NCBI GenBank assembly: GCA_013334225.1
Contig: JAAXXY010000002.1
Coordinates: forward strand, 2,084 to 66,083
Origin: Chlorobiaceae bacterium
GTDB taxonomy: Bacteria > Bacteroidota > Chlorobiia > Chlorobiales > Chlorobiaceae
DNA length: 64,000 nt
Direction of reading: 5' to 3'
This document shows positions 45,259 to 54,153 of this stretch, piece by piece. How positions within the stretch are numbered: position 1 is the first letter of the stretch; each line of letters opens with the position of its first letter. Both the position numbers and the translations under genes were made by a program. The notes beneath the pieces are model-generated. The model had not been told where the DNA came from. It made no database searches and saw nothing but the letters and a program-made list of their open reading frames with translations.

Positions 45259-45333
45259 AACCGCTCTCTCATTGCAACAATGTCTTGATGTATGTGAACG
45301 AGCACCTGATTACCACCGGGAGAGCGGTTTTTT
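45259..45333 (+). terminator. Terminator between substrate and secretion genes
   Basis: AACCGCTCTC (45259-45268) and GAGAGCGGTT (45320-45329) pair perfectly over 10 bp with a 51-base loop, then T bases. It ends the substrate transcript, 31 bases before the first ABC gene, or lets fewer transcripts read into the export genes. Confidence 0.7.
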
Positions 45334-45363
45334 AAGATTTTTTAATGACAGCATGAGTGATCT

Positions 45364-47067
45364 ATGACAACTGGTAAAATGAACTTTCCGCTGCGCGGCA
45401 AAGTTGCCGCTCTTTATCCCTATTTCAGGCATGTATGTGTCTTCAGTGTTGTTGTAAACGTGCTTGTTCTGGTTCCAAGTGCCTATATGATGCAGGTTTA
45501 TGAGCGCGTTACCAGTTCCCGGAGTTTTATGACGCTTCTGATGCTGACCATTCTCGTTATCGGCCTTTATGTCATTCTCGAAGCACTGGAGTGGGTTCGG
45601 AGGCAGGTGATGCTGCATGCCGGAGCAGAGCTTGAAAGAAATGTTCGCGAACAGGTGTTTTCCGTTGTTTTCACGGCAAGACTCCAGGGACACTCTGCAA
45701 CCGGGCTTCAGCCGCTGCATGACCTGAAGATCATCCGCGAGTTTTTTCCTTCTCATGCCATGCAGGCGATCATCGATGCCCCACTCGCTCTGCTCGTTCT
45801 CGGGCTGATTTTCCTGATGAACCCGTTCCTCGGCTGGTTTGCGGTAGCTGGAGCACTTGCACAATTCGGGATTGGATTTATTAACGAGCGCAACATCCGG
45901 GGACCGCTCATGGAAGCGCACCGGAATTCGACGGCAGCCCGCAACTATGCGGAAAGTGCAATACGAAAATCGCAGGTGATAGAATCGATGGGTATGCACG
46001 AAGATATTCATGGTCGATGGATGAATTTCCAGCAGGAGTTTCTTCTGCATCAGGCAAAGGCTTCGGATCTTGCCGGAACAAATGCCGTCGTATCGAAGCT
46101 GGTGCAAAGCCTGACGAGCTCGCTTCTGCTCGGACTTGGCTGCTGGCTGACACTCCGGGGCGAGCTGCACGGTGCCGGCATGATCGTCGCATCCATTCTT
46201 GGCGGGCGAGTTCTTTCTCCTCTCGTTCAGATAATCGGAAACTGGCGCCAGGTGGAAATTGCCTGTGAGGCGTTCAATCGTCTTGAAGGTCTTATGACCG
46301 CATATCCTTCGAAGAGCAAGGGGATGCCTCTGCCGGCACCTGATGGGGCGTTGTCCGTCGAAAGTTTGTTTACAGGAGCCCCGGGAAGTTCAACGTATAT
46401 CATCAGAGGTGTTTCTTTCAGGCTTCCGGCAGGATCATCACTTGCCATCGTAGGGCCTTCCGCTTCAGGTAAAACCGTTCTTTCACGGTTGCTTGCAGGA
46501 ATCTGGCCGGCGATGCAAGGCAAGGTCCGGCTGGACGGAAATGATATCTACCGATGTGACAGGGAGGAGCTCGGGCAGTATATCGGCTATCTGCCGCAGA
46601 ATGTCGAGCTGCTTGAAGGAACCATCTCGGAAAATATTTCCCGATTCGGAGAGCCTGATTCGAAAAAAGTCCGTGAAGCATGCAGGATGGCCGGGCTGGA
46701 AGTTCTGATAGATCAGTTTCCCCAGGGTTATGAAACAATCATAGGCGATGACGGTTCATTTCTGTCAGGGGGTGAGCGCCAGCGTGTAGCCCTGGCTCGG
46801 GCGGTTTACGGTATGCCGAAGCTTGTCGTGCTCGACGAGCCTGATTCAAGTCTCGACGAACAGGGGATTGCGGCCCTCATCAGCACCGTAAAACGTCTGA
46901 AAGCCGCCGGTTCGACGGTTATCGTCATTACTCACAGAGTCAACATTCTCGTTGCGATAGAGCATCTGCTCGTTCTTGTCGATGGGCAGGTTCAGCAGTT
47001 CGGCTCCTGCAGGGAGGTGCTTGCCATGCTGCAGTCTCCACCTGTGATCCTCCAGTCGAAGAATTAA
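45364..47067 (+). CDS. Type I secretion ABC transporter, PrtD-like, first
   Basis: A 567-residue half-transporter: about six membrane helices in the first 320 residues, then an ATPase with Walker A GPSASGKT near residue 363, the signature LSGGERQRVALARA near 468 and Walker B VVLDEPDSSLDEQG near 488. There is no N-terminal peptidase domain. In type I systems it forms the energised inner-membrane part. It is followed 25 bases later by a second similar gene, so the two may form a heterodimer. Its substrate is probably the upstream repeat protein. Confidence 0.93.
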   Translation: MTTGKMNFPLRGKVAALYPYFRHVCVFSVVVNVLVLVPSAYMMQVYERVTSSRSFMTLLMLTILVIGLYVILEALEWVRRQVMLHAGAELERNVREQVFSVVFTARLQGHSATGLQPLHDLKIIREFFPSHAMQAIIDAPLALLVLGLIFLMNPFLGWFAVAGALAQFGIGFINERNIRGPLMEAHRNSTAARNYAESAIRKSQVIESMGMHEDIHGRWMNFQQEFLLHQAKASDLAGTNAVVSKLVQSLTSSLLLGLGCWLTLRGELHGAGMIVASILGGRVLSPLVQIIGNWRQVEIACEAFNRLEGLMTAYPSKSKGMPLPAPDGALSVESLFTGAPGSSTYIIRGVSFRLPAGSSLAIVGPSASGKTVLSRLLAGIWPAMQGKVRLDGNDIYRCDREELGQYIGYLPQNVELLEGTISENISRFGEPDSKKVREACRMAGLEVLIDQFPQGYETIIGDDGSFLSGGERQRVALARAVYGMPKLVVLDEPDSSLDEQGIAALISTVKRLKAAGSTVIVITHRVNILVAIEHLLVLVDGQVQQFGSCREVLAMLQSPPVILQSKN

Positions 47068-47092
47068 CACGTACAGGAAAAAAGGACCCTTC

Positions 47093-48799
47093 ATGAAACC
47101 TGATTTTTTCAATCGCAGTGTTCTTGCACGTCAACTCCTGGCGTTCCGCAAAGAGTTTTTCTGGGCTGGTGTTTTCAGTCTCTTCGTCAATGTGCTCATG
47201 CTTTCACCGACGATTTACATGCTCCAGCTGTACGGCCGTGTCATGAAGAGCGGAAGCGAGCTGACGCTGCTTGTGATCACCCTGTTCCTTGTTTTGTTTT
47301 GTGGTGTTATGGCTGTAGCGGAATGGCTCCGCTCGGTACTTCTTGTCCGCACGGGGGTCAGGCTCGATGATTGCCTGAATTCGAAGGTTTTCAGGGCGAG
47401 TTTCGATGCCTACCTGAAGAATTCACCCTACCGTGTGGCAGATGCTTTCAGTGATCTCGGCAATATTCGTCTGTTTCTCACGGCAAACGGCATCTTTGCG
47501 TTATTCGATACTCCATGGACGCCTGTTTATATCGCGGTGATCTTTCTGCTCAATCCCTTTCTCGGCTGGCTGTCCGTTCTGTTCGCAATCATTCAGCTTG
47601 GTCTGGCTTTCCAGAGCAGCCGTATGAGTATCGGGAAGATCGAAAGCGCTGCATGCGCGGAACATGAGAGTGATCGTTTTTTACAGGGCAAACTGCACAA
47701 TATAGAGCCTGTTTATGCGATGGGCATGACAAAAAACGTCAGGAACAGATGGTATCGGCTTCATGATATTTCACTTTCCGCTGCAGGGGCCTCGTTTGAG
47801 AGCCAGAACCGCCAGCAGTCCATTGCAAAGTTTGTGCGTTACAGCATGCAGTCTTTGACGCTTGCCGCAGGAGCCCTGATGGTGATCGATGGGCGGATGT
47901 CTGCCGGTTCCATGATCGCCACCAATATACTGATGTCAAAAGCCCTTCAGCCGCTCGATCTCATGGTGGCGGCATGGAAGCCTTTTATGCAGGCGCGAAC
48001 GGCGTTTCTGCGACTCGAACGTTTACTCGAAGAGTTTCCTGAACGTAAAGCAGAGCCGATACGCCGTGATCCGGCTGGAGAGATAAGGCTCGAAGGTGTT
48101 ACGGCCCTTGCCGGTAACCGTACAACACCTGTTCTCAAAGATATTCATGCGGTGTTTTCTCCGGGTGAGATCGTTGCCGTACTTGGTCCGACCGGATCCG
48201 GAAAATCCACCCTTGCCCGATGCATCGTCGGAATCTGGCCGGAACGTAAGGGGCGTGTGCTGATAGACGGCAAACCGGTGGAAAGCTGGCAGAGGAGTGA
48301 GCTCGGGCCCCATATCGGTTATCTCCCGCAGGATATCGAGCTGTTCGAAGGTTCGATTGCTGAAAACATTGCGCGTTTTTCAAGAATTGATTCCGGAAAA
48401 GTGATTGAAGCGGCCAAAAAAGCGGGAATCCATGAGATGATCGTCCGTTTTTCCCTCGGCTATGATACCTGGATAGGCGAGGATGGCGGAACCCTTTCGG
48501 GAGGACAGCGCCAGAGGCTTGGGCTTGCCCGTGCACTTTATGGGAACCCCTCTCTCATTGTGCTCGACGAACCGAACGCCAACCTCGATGAAAACGGAGA
48601 CCGTTCTCTGATCAAGGCTCTCAGGGAGTTGAGGGCTGCAGGAAAAACGGTGATTCTCGTAACACACCGTCCTGGAGTGCTCGAAGTGGCCGACAGGAAA
48701 GTGTTCATGCAGTCGGGACGTATCGTCGGGACCGGTGAACCGGAAACAGTCATACCGTCTTTGCGTTCTCCGGTTTACGAAGCAGCTCTGGAACAGTGA
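47093..48799 (+). CDS. Type I secretion ABC transporter, PrtD-like, second
   Basis: A 568-residue half-transporter related to the one before it but clearly diverged (an old pair). The membrane part covers about residues 1-320; Walker A GPTGSGKST near 365, signature LSGGQRQRLGLARA near 469 and Walker B VLDEPNANLDENG complete the ATPase. All catalytic motifs are intact in both genes, so both may hydrolyse ATP. The gap to the next gene is 33 bases. Most type I systems have a single such gene, so the pair is unusual. Confidence 0.93.
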   Translation: MKPDFFNRSVLARQLLAFRKEFFWAGVFSLFVNVLMLSPTIYMLQLYGRVMKSGSELTLLVITLFLVLFCGVMAVAEWLRSVLLVRTGVRLDDCLNSKVFRASFDAYLKNSPYRVADAFSDLGNIRLFLTANGIFALFDTPWTPVYIAVIFLLNPFLGWLSVLFAIIQLGLAFQSSRMSIGKIESAACAEHESDRFLQGKLHNIEPVYAMGMTKNVRNRWYRLHDISLSAAGASFESQNRQQSIAKFVRYSMQSLTLAAGALMVIDGRMSAGSMIATNILMSKALQPLDLMVAAWKPFMQARTAFLRLERLLEEFPERKAEPIRRDPAGEIRLEGVTALAGNRTTPVLKDIHAVFSPGEIVAVLGPTGSGKSTLARCIVGIWPERKGRVLIDGKPVESWQRSELGPHIGYLPQDIELFEGSIAENIARFSRIDSGKVIEAAKKAGIHEMIVRFSLGYDTWIGEDGGTLSGGQRQRLGLARALYGNPSLIVLDEPNANLDENGDRSLIKALRELRAAGKTVILVTHRPGVLEVADRKVFMQSGRIVGTGEPETVIPSLRSPVYEAALEQ

Positions 48800-48832
48800 C
48801 AATAACAGGAAAAACCGTTTAAACGTACAATC

Positions 48833-50014
48833 ATGCCCATTCTTGAAGCTTTAGCGGGAAGGATTCCCCTTTCTGCCGTAAAACAAACCACGGACAAAAG
48901 AAAACGTTACGCTGATACAGAAAGTCCCGTCCGGCTTGGTATTCTGATCCTGCTTGTCGGATTCGGCGGATTCCTTCTCTGGTCGGCTTTCGCTCCACTC
49001 GACGAAGGTGTTCCCTGTCAGGGTATCGTAAATCTGGCGACAAAAAGAAAAGTGGTTGAAAATCTGCGCGGAGGCAGCCTCGAAAGAATCTTTGTAAAAG
49101 AGGGGCAGATGGTTGAAAAGGACGAACTGCTTATGAAAATTGACAACGGGATGGCAAAAGCCCGTTATGATGAGGTTCATCAGCATTATCTCGGTATGAG
49201 GGCGACAGCGGACCGGCTGCTTGCCGAAATACGCGGGGCAGGCTCGATTTCGTTTCATAAGGATCTTGTGAGCGATTCCGACCGGCTGCTTGCCGAACAG
49301 CATATGGAAAGTCAGAGACAGCTCTTTCTTTCCCGCCGCATGACTCTCGGAATTCTTCAGGAGCAGCTTGCGGGTATTTCATCGCTTGTAAAAGAGGGGT
49401 ATGCACCTCTGAACCAGAAAAGAGAGATGGAACTGAAAATTGCCGAATTCAAATCTGCAACGGCAACCCAGCTTGCCCAGGTTCAGCTTGAAGTCGAGGC
49501 CGATGCTGAAAAAACGAAAACTCTTGCAAAAGAGCTCGCCGATACCGAGGTGCGTTCACCGGTATCAGGCCAGGTTGTAGGTCTGCAGGTGCAGACCGTC
49601 GGGGCAGTGATTCAGCCCGGGCAGAAAATTATGGATATCGTACCGAACCATGAAGGACTTCTTGTCGATGTGAAAGTTTCCCCTCACCTGATCGACAGCG
49701 TTCGCAAGGGAGACGAGGTTGATATCGGCTTTTTTTCTTTCGTCCGTACTCCTCAGCTTGTTGTGAAGGGAAAAGTTGAATCGGTATCGAAAGACATTGT
49801 TTCCGATCCTCAGGTAAACCCTGGAGTGCCTGGAATGTCCTATTACCTTGCCCGTATTTCAGTAACGCCTGATGGTCTCAAGTCTCTTGGAAACCGTCAG
49901 ATGCAGCCCGGAATGCCGGTTCAGGTCATTGTCAAAACAGGTGAACGATCACTTCTGACCTATCTGATCGATCCGCTGATCAGGAAGGTCATGGTTTCGA
50001 TGAAGGAGGAATAA
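48833..50014 (+). CDS. HlyD-family membrane fusion protein
   Basis: A 393-residue periplasmic adaptor with one N-terminal membrane helix (about residues 31-50, LGILILLVGFGGFLLWSAFA) and the barrel-sandwich halves around a coiled-coil hairpin (residues about 90-215). The second half begins DTEVRSPVSGQVVGLQVQ, typical of the lipoyl-like part, and ends in a beta barrel. It links the ABC pair to the outer-membrane TolC-like channel. Length is short of HlyD (about 478) but normal for this PrtE-like group. Confidence 0.93.
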   Translation: MPILEALAGRIPLSAVKQTTDKRKRYADTESPVRLGILILLVGFGGFLLWSAFAPLDEGVPCQGIVNLATKRKVVENLRGGSLERIFVKEGQMVEKDELLMKIDNGMAKARYDEVHQHYLGMRATADRLLAEIRGAGSISFHKDLVSDSDRLLAEQHMESQRQLFLSRRMTLGILQEQLAGISSLVKEGYAPLNQKREMELKIAEFKSATATQLAQVQLEVEADAEKTKTLAKELADTEVRSPVSGQVVGLQVQTVGAVIQPGQKIMDIVPNHEGLLVDVKVSPHLIDSVRKGDEVDIGFFSFVRTPQLVVKGKVESVSKDIVSDPQVNPGVPGMSYYLARISVTPDGLKSLGNRQMQPGMPVQVIVKTGERSLLTYLIDPLIRKVMVSMKEE

Positions 50015-50022
50015 GATTTCGC

Positions 50023-51387
50023 ATGTGTTTACAAAGAAATATGATAAGAGTGTGTGTCATGAAAATACTGGTAGCTGTATCGTTTCTCCTGTTTTTTACA
50101 TTTTCGCAGGATGTTTCCGCCGTGTCCCTCGATCTGTCCGGGGCATACAGAAAGGCATTGGACTATGATGCGCGGGTCCGTATTGCTCATGCCGATAATG
50201 ATGCTGACAAAGAGGAGATTGCCAAGGCGCGTGCATTATTGAGGCCCAATATCCGGGGAAATGTCGGTCGGGGACGGAACGTCACGCAATACGGCTATCA
50301 TGGGGTTTTATATACACCCGACTATTACAATACATCAAATACCGGCGTCACTCTCCGTCAGTCATTGCTGAATATTCCGAATTTTATCGGTTATACCCAG
50401 GCGAAGTCGATTGTGGCAAAAAGCGATATCGACATGCAGAATGAAGAGGCTGGTCTGATTGTGAGAATAACCGATGCCTACTGCAATGTATTGTATGCCG
50501 AGGAAAACCTGGCTGTTATTCAGGAACAGGTGAAAGCATCAAAGGAACAGCTACAGCAGGCAAAGCACCGGTATGATAAAGGCTTTGGTACCATTACCGA
50601 GATCAGTGAGACCCAGGCGGTTTATAATATGGCACTTGCAGAGTGTCTCGATATGGTCAACAACCTTGAATTCAGTCGCCGTACGCTGGAAAATTTAATC
50701 GGTGAATATCCTGAAAATCTCTGCAAACTCAATCCTGAAAAACTGGTTGTAAAAAATCCGTTGTCAGATCAGGTACAATCCTGGATAAGCCTTGCGATGT
50801 CCGGTAACGGGGAGATATCTTCGGCGCGCCAGAATATGGAGATTGCCCGTAAGGAGATAGAAAAACAGAAAGCGATACGTTATCCGACGCTTGATCTCGT
50901 GGCTGGTAGAAATTTGACGGAAAGTGAAAACAACTATTCGATCGGTGCGACCTACAATACCTATTCGCTCAGTCTGCAGATGAGCGTCCCGATTTATTCA
51001 GGGGGATTTGTGAGTTCTTCCGTGCGTCAGGCAAAGGCCCGCTGGATAAAGGCAGGGGAGGAACTCAGATTGCAGGAACGCGGAGTGCAATCGGATGTTC
51101 GGAAATATTACAACAATGTTACAGGCACTATCGCCCAGATACAGGCATACGAGCAGGCGGTAAAGTCACAGGAAACCGCTTTGACCGGAACAAGAAAAGG
51201 ATTTGAAGCGGGATTGCGCAGCAATATGGATGTGCTCGATGCCCAGCAGAAGCTCTTTTCTGCCAGGCGCAATCTTGCCAAGTCCCGTTATCAGTATATT
51301 ATCAATCTGCTCATGCTCAGGCAAAGCGCAGGTGTTTTATCAGCTCGCGATATTGAAGAAGTCAACAACTGGCTCGGCAAAGTTTGA
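50023..51387 (+). CDS. tolC: TolC-family outer-membrane channel protein
   Basis: An about 454-residue protein with an N-terminal signal region (MKILVAVSFLLFFTFSQ) whose true start is uncertain; AAGGAGG lies 13 bases before the first ATG at 50023, and internal ATGs at 50041 and 50059 are alternatives. The mature chain has the repeated helical TolC halves (EENLAVIQEQVKASKEQL and KYYNNVTGTIAQIQAYEQA). It completes the type I secretion set: ABC pair, adaptor and channel. Genes of module copy 2 follow after a non-coding gap. Confidence 0.92.
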   Translation: MCLQRNMIRVCVMKILVAVSFLLFFTFSQDVSAVSLDLSGAYRKALDYDARVRIAHADNDADKEEIAKARALLRPNIRGNVGRGRNVTQYGYHGVLYTPDYYNTSNTGVTLRQSLLNIPNFIGYTQAKSIVAKSDIDMQNEEAGLIVRITDAYCNVLYAEENLAVIQEQVKASKEQLQQAKHRYDKGFGTITEISETQAVYNMALAECLDMVNNLEFSRRTLENLIGEYPENLCKLNPEKLVVKNPLSDQVQSWISLAMSGNGEISSARQNMEIARKEIEKQKAIRYPTLDLVAGRNLTESENNYSIGATYNTYSLSLQMSVPIYSGGFVSSSVRQAKARWIKAGEELRLQERGVQSDVRKYYNNVTGTIAQIQAYEQAVKSQETALTGTRKGFEAGLRSNMDVLDAQQKLFSARRNLAKSRYQYIINLLMLRQSAGVLSARDIEEVNNWLGKV

Positions 51388-51420
51388 ACAAACCTGGTGA
51401 TTTTGTTTTTTGGAATCAGA

Positions 51421-51435
51421 AATAACAATTGTTAA
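51421..51435 (-). promoter_or_regulatory. Candidate operator upstream of module copy 2
   Basis: On the minus strand this is TTAACAATTGTTATT, the same 15-mer as at 38675-38689 but inverted; the flanking bases CAGTAT are also shared in that orientation. Confidence 0.5.
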
Positions 51436-51661
51436 AATACTGAGTGCTTTTTGCCGCATAGCATCCCTCATTCATGTTGAACGATCGTTCTTTACCGATA
51501 TATGTATGATTTTCCAGGGTGATCCCTTGATTGCCGGCTGGATTTGTGCTTTCCCTCAAATCGCTCTCAACGATTATTTACAGACTTTCAGAAGGCAGGA
51601 TGATGCCTGTATGAAAGGGCGACGGCATTTGGCAAACAGGTGCGTATGTATTTGCAGTTTT

Positions 51662-51775
51662 CAGTTTTCTTATCGGAAGGGATGGCAGGATTATCTCACA
51701 GCATTCAGGTTTTAAAGAGAGTGACCGTGAAACCCTCGAACAACAGATCAAGACGGCTCTGGAGGCAAAGAAATG
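51662..51775 (+). pseudogene. tlpA: 3' remnant of tlpA in module copy 2
   Basis: About 114 bases that match the end of the copy-1 tlpA (39169-39282) almost exactly (one mismatch seen, CATC versus CCTC) and stop at the same codon. The upstream two thirds, including the CxxC active site, are gone, so no redox protein can be made. The fragment leads straight into the second DUF4266 gene. The near identity means the homology is recent even though this copy is broken. Confidence 0.9.
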
Positions 51776-52012
51776 AATAAACATGTATTACGTGTTTTGC
51801 TCAATACTCTGCATGCAATCCAGTTGCTGATCATGCTTGCTTTATCTGGCTGTTTGACAGTTCAGCCCTGGGAAAAGGGCACCCTCGCCCGGCCGGAAAT
51901 GACCTTTGAGGGTGATCCGCTCGATACGAAATCCACCGAACATATTTACAGCAGCAAGGAAGCTGCATCCGGCGGTGCAGGAGTGGGAGGGGGCGGATGC
52001 GGATGTAATTAA
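51773..52012 (+). CDS. DUF4266 lipoprotein with CGC tail, copy 2
   Basis: A 79-residue lipoprotein with lipobox LALSGC and the same C-terminal GGGGCGCN as copy 1, about 90% identical apart from three extra residues in the leader. The Cys-Gly-Cys end is conserved, so it is probably functional. It sits before a DUF3570 barrel and apbE, keeping the gene order of copy 1. Confidence 0.85.
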   Translation: MNKHVLRVLLNTLHAIQLLIMLALSGCLTVQPWEKGTLARPEMTFEGDPLDTKSTEHIYSSKEAASGGAGVGGGGCGCN

Positions 52013-52033
52013 TCGAATGTTAACACCCGACAC

Positions 52034-53233
52034 ATGATGACAATACCGGCATTGAAAGCGAAATCCGCTCTTTTCGGCACGGCGATTCTCGGTGTTGCAA
52101 TGGCATTGCCGACGATAAATTCTGCCTGTGCCGACAGTGCTCCTGAAAATGGAATTGTCAGCCTGAAATATCTCAATTACAGGGACTGGCAGACAGGCGA
52201 CACTCCCCTGACTGCCGGAATGACGAGAGAGAGAATAGGAGTTCAGGCCCTGTCGCTCATGTGTATGGTCCCTGTAGCAGGAGAGTGGTCGCTGAGTGTG
52301 AACCTGCTTGATGATACCGTTACCGGAGCTTCTCCGGCTTATCATTCGGCTGGTTTCCCATCGGCTCTATCGGGTGCTTCGGCCCTCGATCTCCGGCATG
52401 CGGGAGATGCGCAGCTTACCCGCTATTTTTCGAGAGGTTCCGTTACAGGCGGTCTCAGTTATTCAAAGGAGAATGATTACATTTCCCGTGGTATCTCGCT
52501 TCAGGGAAGCTGGTCGACCGAAGACAGGAATACAACCTGTATGATCGGTGCAAGCGTCAATGACGACAGTATCGACCTGAGGGGTGACAATGTCGTTGCA
52601 TCGAAAAAACAGAAAGATCCTGAAAAGAAGATGGCCTATGCTGCTCTTTTCGGTCTGACAAAAGTGCTTGCGAAAGCCGATATCGTTCAGTTCAATTTAG
52701 GGTACACCATTGGAAACGGTTATTTTACCGATCCTTTCAAGGATCCGGACATCCGGCCGCGAGGACGTAACAGTGCAACATTCATGACCAGGTGTAATCA
52801 CCATTTCGACAGCACTGACGGAACCATGCACCTTTCGTACCGGTACTATCAGGATACCTGGGGTATCAGAGCCCACACGCTTGGCGCGGAATATGTTCAG
52901 CCGCTCCCGAAAGGGTGGACGATTACACCACAGATGAGGTTCTATTCGCAAAGCGAAGCTGATTTTTATATCGCTTCCGGTCCGGACCCCACTAAACCGG
53001 TTCCGCCACCGGCAGGCGCCGTTTATTATTCGGAGGACCAGCGGCTCTCCTCATTCGGAGCGATAAGTTTCGGTGTCAAGGTCAGCAAGCAGTTGTCCGC
53101 CCACTGGCTGATGGATGTAAAGTATGAGAGGTATGAACAACGGGGGGAATGGAGCCTATTTGGTAAAGGTGATCCGGGAGTGGCTTCATTCAATGCGAAA
53201 GACGTTCAACTGGGTTTGTCGAGGACGTTTTAA
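52034..53233 (+). CDS. DUF3570 outer-membrane barrel with flavinylation motif, copy 2
   Basis: A 399-residue exported barrel protein, well diverged from copy 1 in its strands but alike in plan: signal peptide (cleavage near ACADS), motif 1 DTVTGAS at residues 94-100 and motif 2 SALSGAS at 110-116. Motif 1 fits the D-x-x-(S/T)-G-A-(S/T) site modified by ApbE and lies in the same relative place as in copy 1 (52313-52333). The apbE gene follows 32 bases downstream. A Pro-rich loop lies near residue 320. Its function is unknown; flavin carriage is inference. Confidence 0.82.
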   Translation: MMTIPALKAKSALFGTAILGVAMALPTINSACADSAPENGIVSLKYLNYRDWQTGDTPLTAGMTRERIGVQALSLMCMVPVAGEWSLSVNLLDDTVTGASPAYHSAGFPSALSGASALDLRHAGDAQLTRYFSRGSVTGGLSYSKENDYISRGISLQGSWSTEDRNTTCMIGASVNDDSIDLRGDNVVASKKQKDPEKKMAYAALFGLTKVLAKADIVQFNLGYTIGNGYFTDPFKDPDIRPRGRNSATFMTRCNHHFDSTDGTMHLSYRYYQDTWGIRAHTLGAEYVQPLPKGWTITPQMRFYSQSEADFYIASGPDPTKPVPPPAGAVYYSEDQRLSSFGAISFGVKVSKQLSAHWLMDVKYERYEQRGEWSLFGKGDPGVASFNAKDVQLGLSRTF

Positions 53234-53265
53234 GTGACGGCCATGTCTGTAATCAGCAAGAGATT

Positions 53266-54153
53266 ATGAATATTTTACGTTTCGGATTTGAAGCCATGTC
53301 AAGCGGTTGCGAGATAGTCATGGCGTATGAAAATAAAAAGAGCGGTGAGGCAATTGCAGAACTTGCTGTTCATGAAATAGCAAGAATCGAGATGAAATAC
53401 TCCAGATATCTTCCCCAGAGTATTGTATCGAAGATCAATGCCGCGGCAGGCATTGAAAGAGTGGAGTGCGATGAAGAGACGTTAACGCTTTTGCGTTATG
53501 CCGATGCATTTTACAGGAGCAGCGGAGGTTTGTTCGATATCACTTCCGGTGTTCTGCGCAAGGCATGGGATTTTAAAAAGGCATCAGTGCCCGAAGCGGA
53601 TGTGCTTGCACCGTTCCTTGGACTTGTAGGATGGGAATATGTGGAACGTCAGGATAAAACCGTTTATCTTCCTGTGACCGGCATGCAGGTGGATTTCGGA
53701 GGATTCGGAAAAGAGTATGCTGCGGATTGCAGTGCGGCTGTTCTGTTGAACCATGGTGTCCGCTCGGGTTATGTCAACCTTGGAGGAGATATACGTGTTG
53801 TCGGGCCAAGACCGGACGGGAGCCCGTGGGTGATCGGTATCCAGGACCCGCGGAACGAGAAACAAACGATCGCCTCCATTCCTCTCTACTCCGGTGCGCT
53901 TGCCACCAGCGGTGATTATGAACGGTATTTTGAATCGGATGGCCAACGCTACTGCCACATCCTCAATCCGGGGACGGGTATGCCGGTAAACTTCTGGCAA
54001 TCGGTCACCATACTTGCGGCAACGACCTTGTTGGCGGGAAGCCGGTCGACGATTGCGATGCTGAAGGAGGAGGATGGGCTTCATTATCTTTCTCAAACGG
54101 GAATGAAATATCTTGCGGTTGACAGCAAGGGAGCAATTCATCACAGAAACTGA
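53266..54153 (+). CDS. apbE: FAD:protein FMN transferase ApbE
   Basis: A 295-residue enzyme that joins FMN from FAD to a Ser or Thr of target proteins. The fold is recognised by FGFEAMSSGCEIVMA at the start, VDFGGFGKEYAAD near residue 145, SGDYERYF, and HILNPGTGMP (the metal/FAD-binding motif) near residue 225. No signal peptide or lipobox precedes the fold, and no upstream in-frame start would add one. Most ApbE are exported, so this one may act in the cytoplasm before export of its target. Its neighbour DUF3570 has a fitting target motif. Confidence 0.93.
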   Translation: MNILRFGFEAMSSGCEIVMAYENKKSGEAIAELAVHEIARIEMKYSRYLPQSIVSKINAAAGIERVECDEETLTLLRYADAFYRSSGGLFDITSGVLRKAWDFKKASVPEADVLAPFLGLVGWEYVERQDKTVYLPVTGMQVDFGGFGKEYAADCSAAVLLNHGVRSGYVNLGGDIRVVGPRPDGSPWVIGIQDPRNEKQTIASIPLYSGALATSGDYERYFESDGQRYCHILNPGTGMPVNFWQSVTILAATTLLAGSRSTIAMLKEEDGLHYLSQTGMKYLAVDSKGAIHHRN

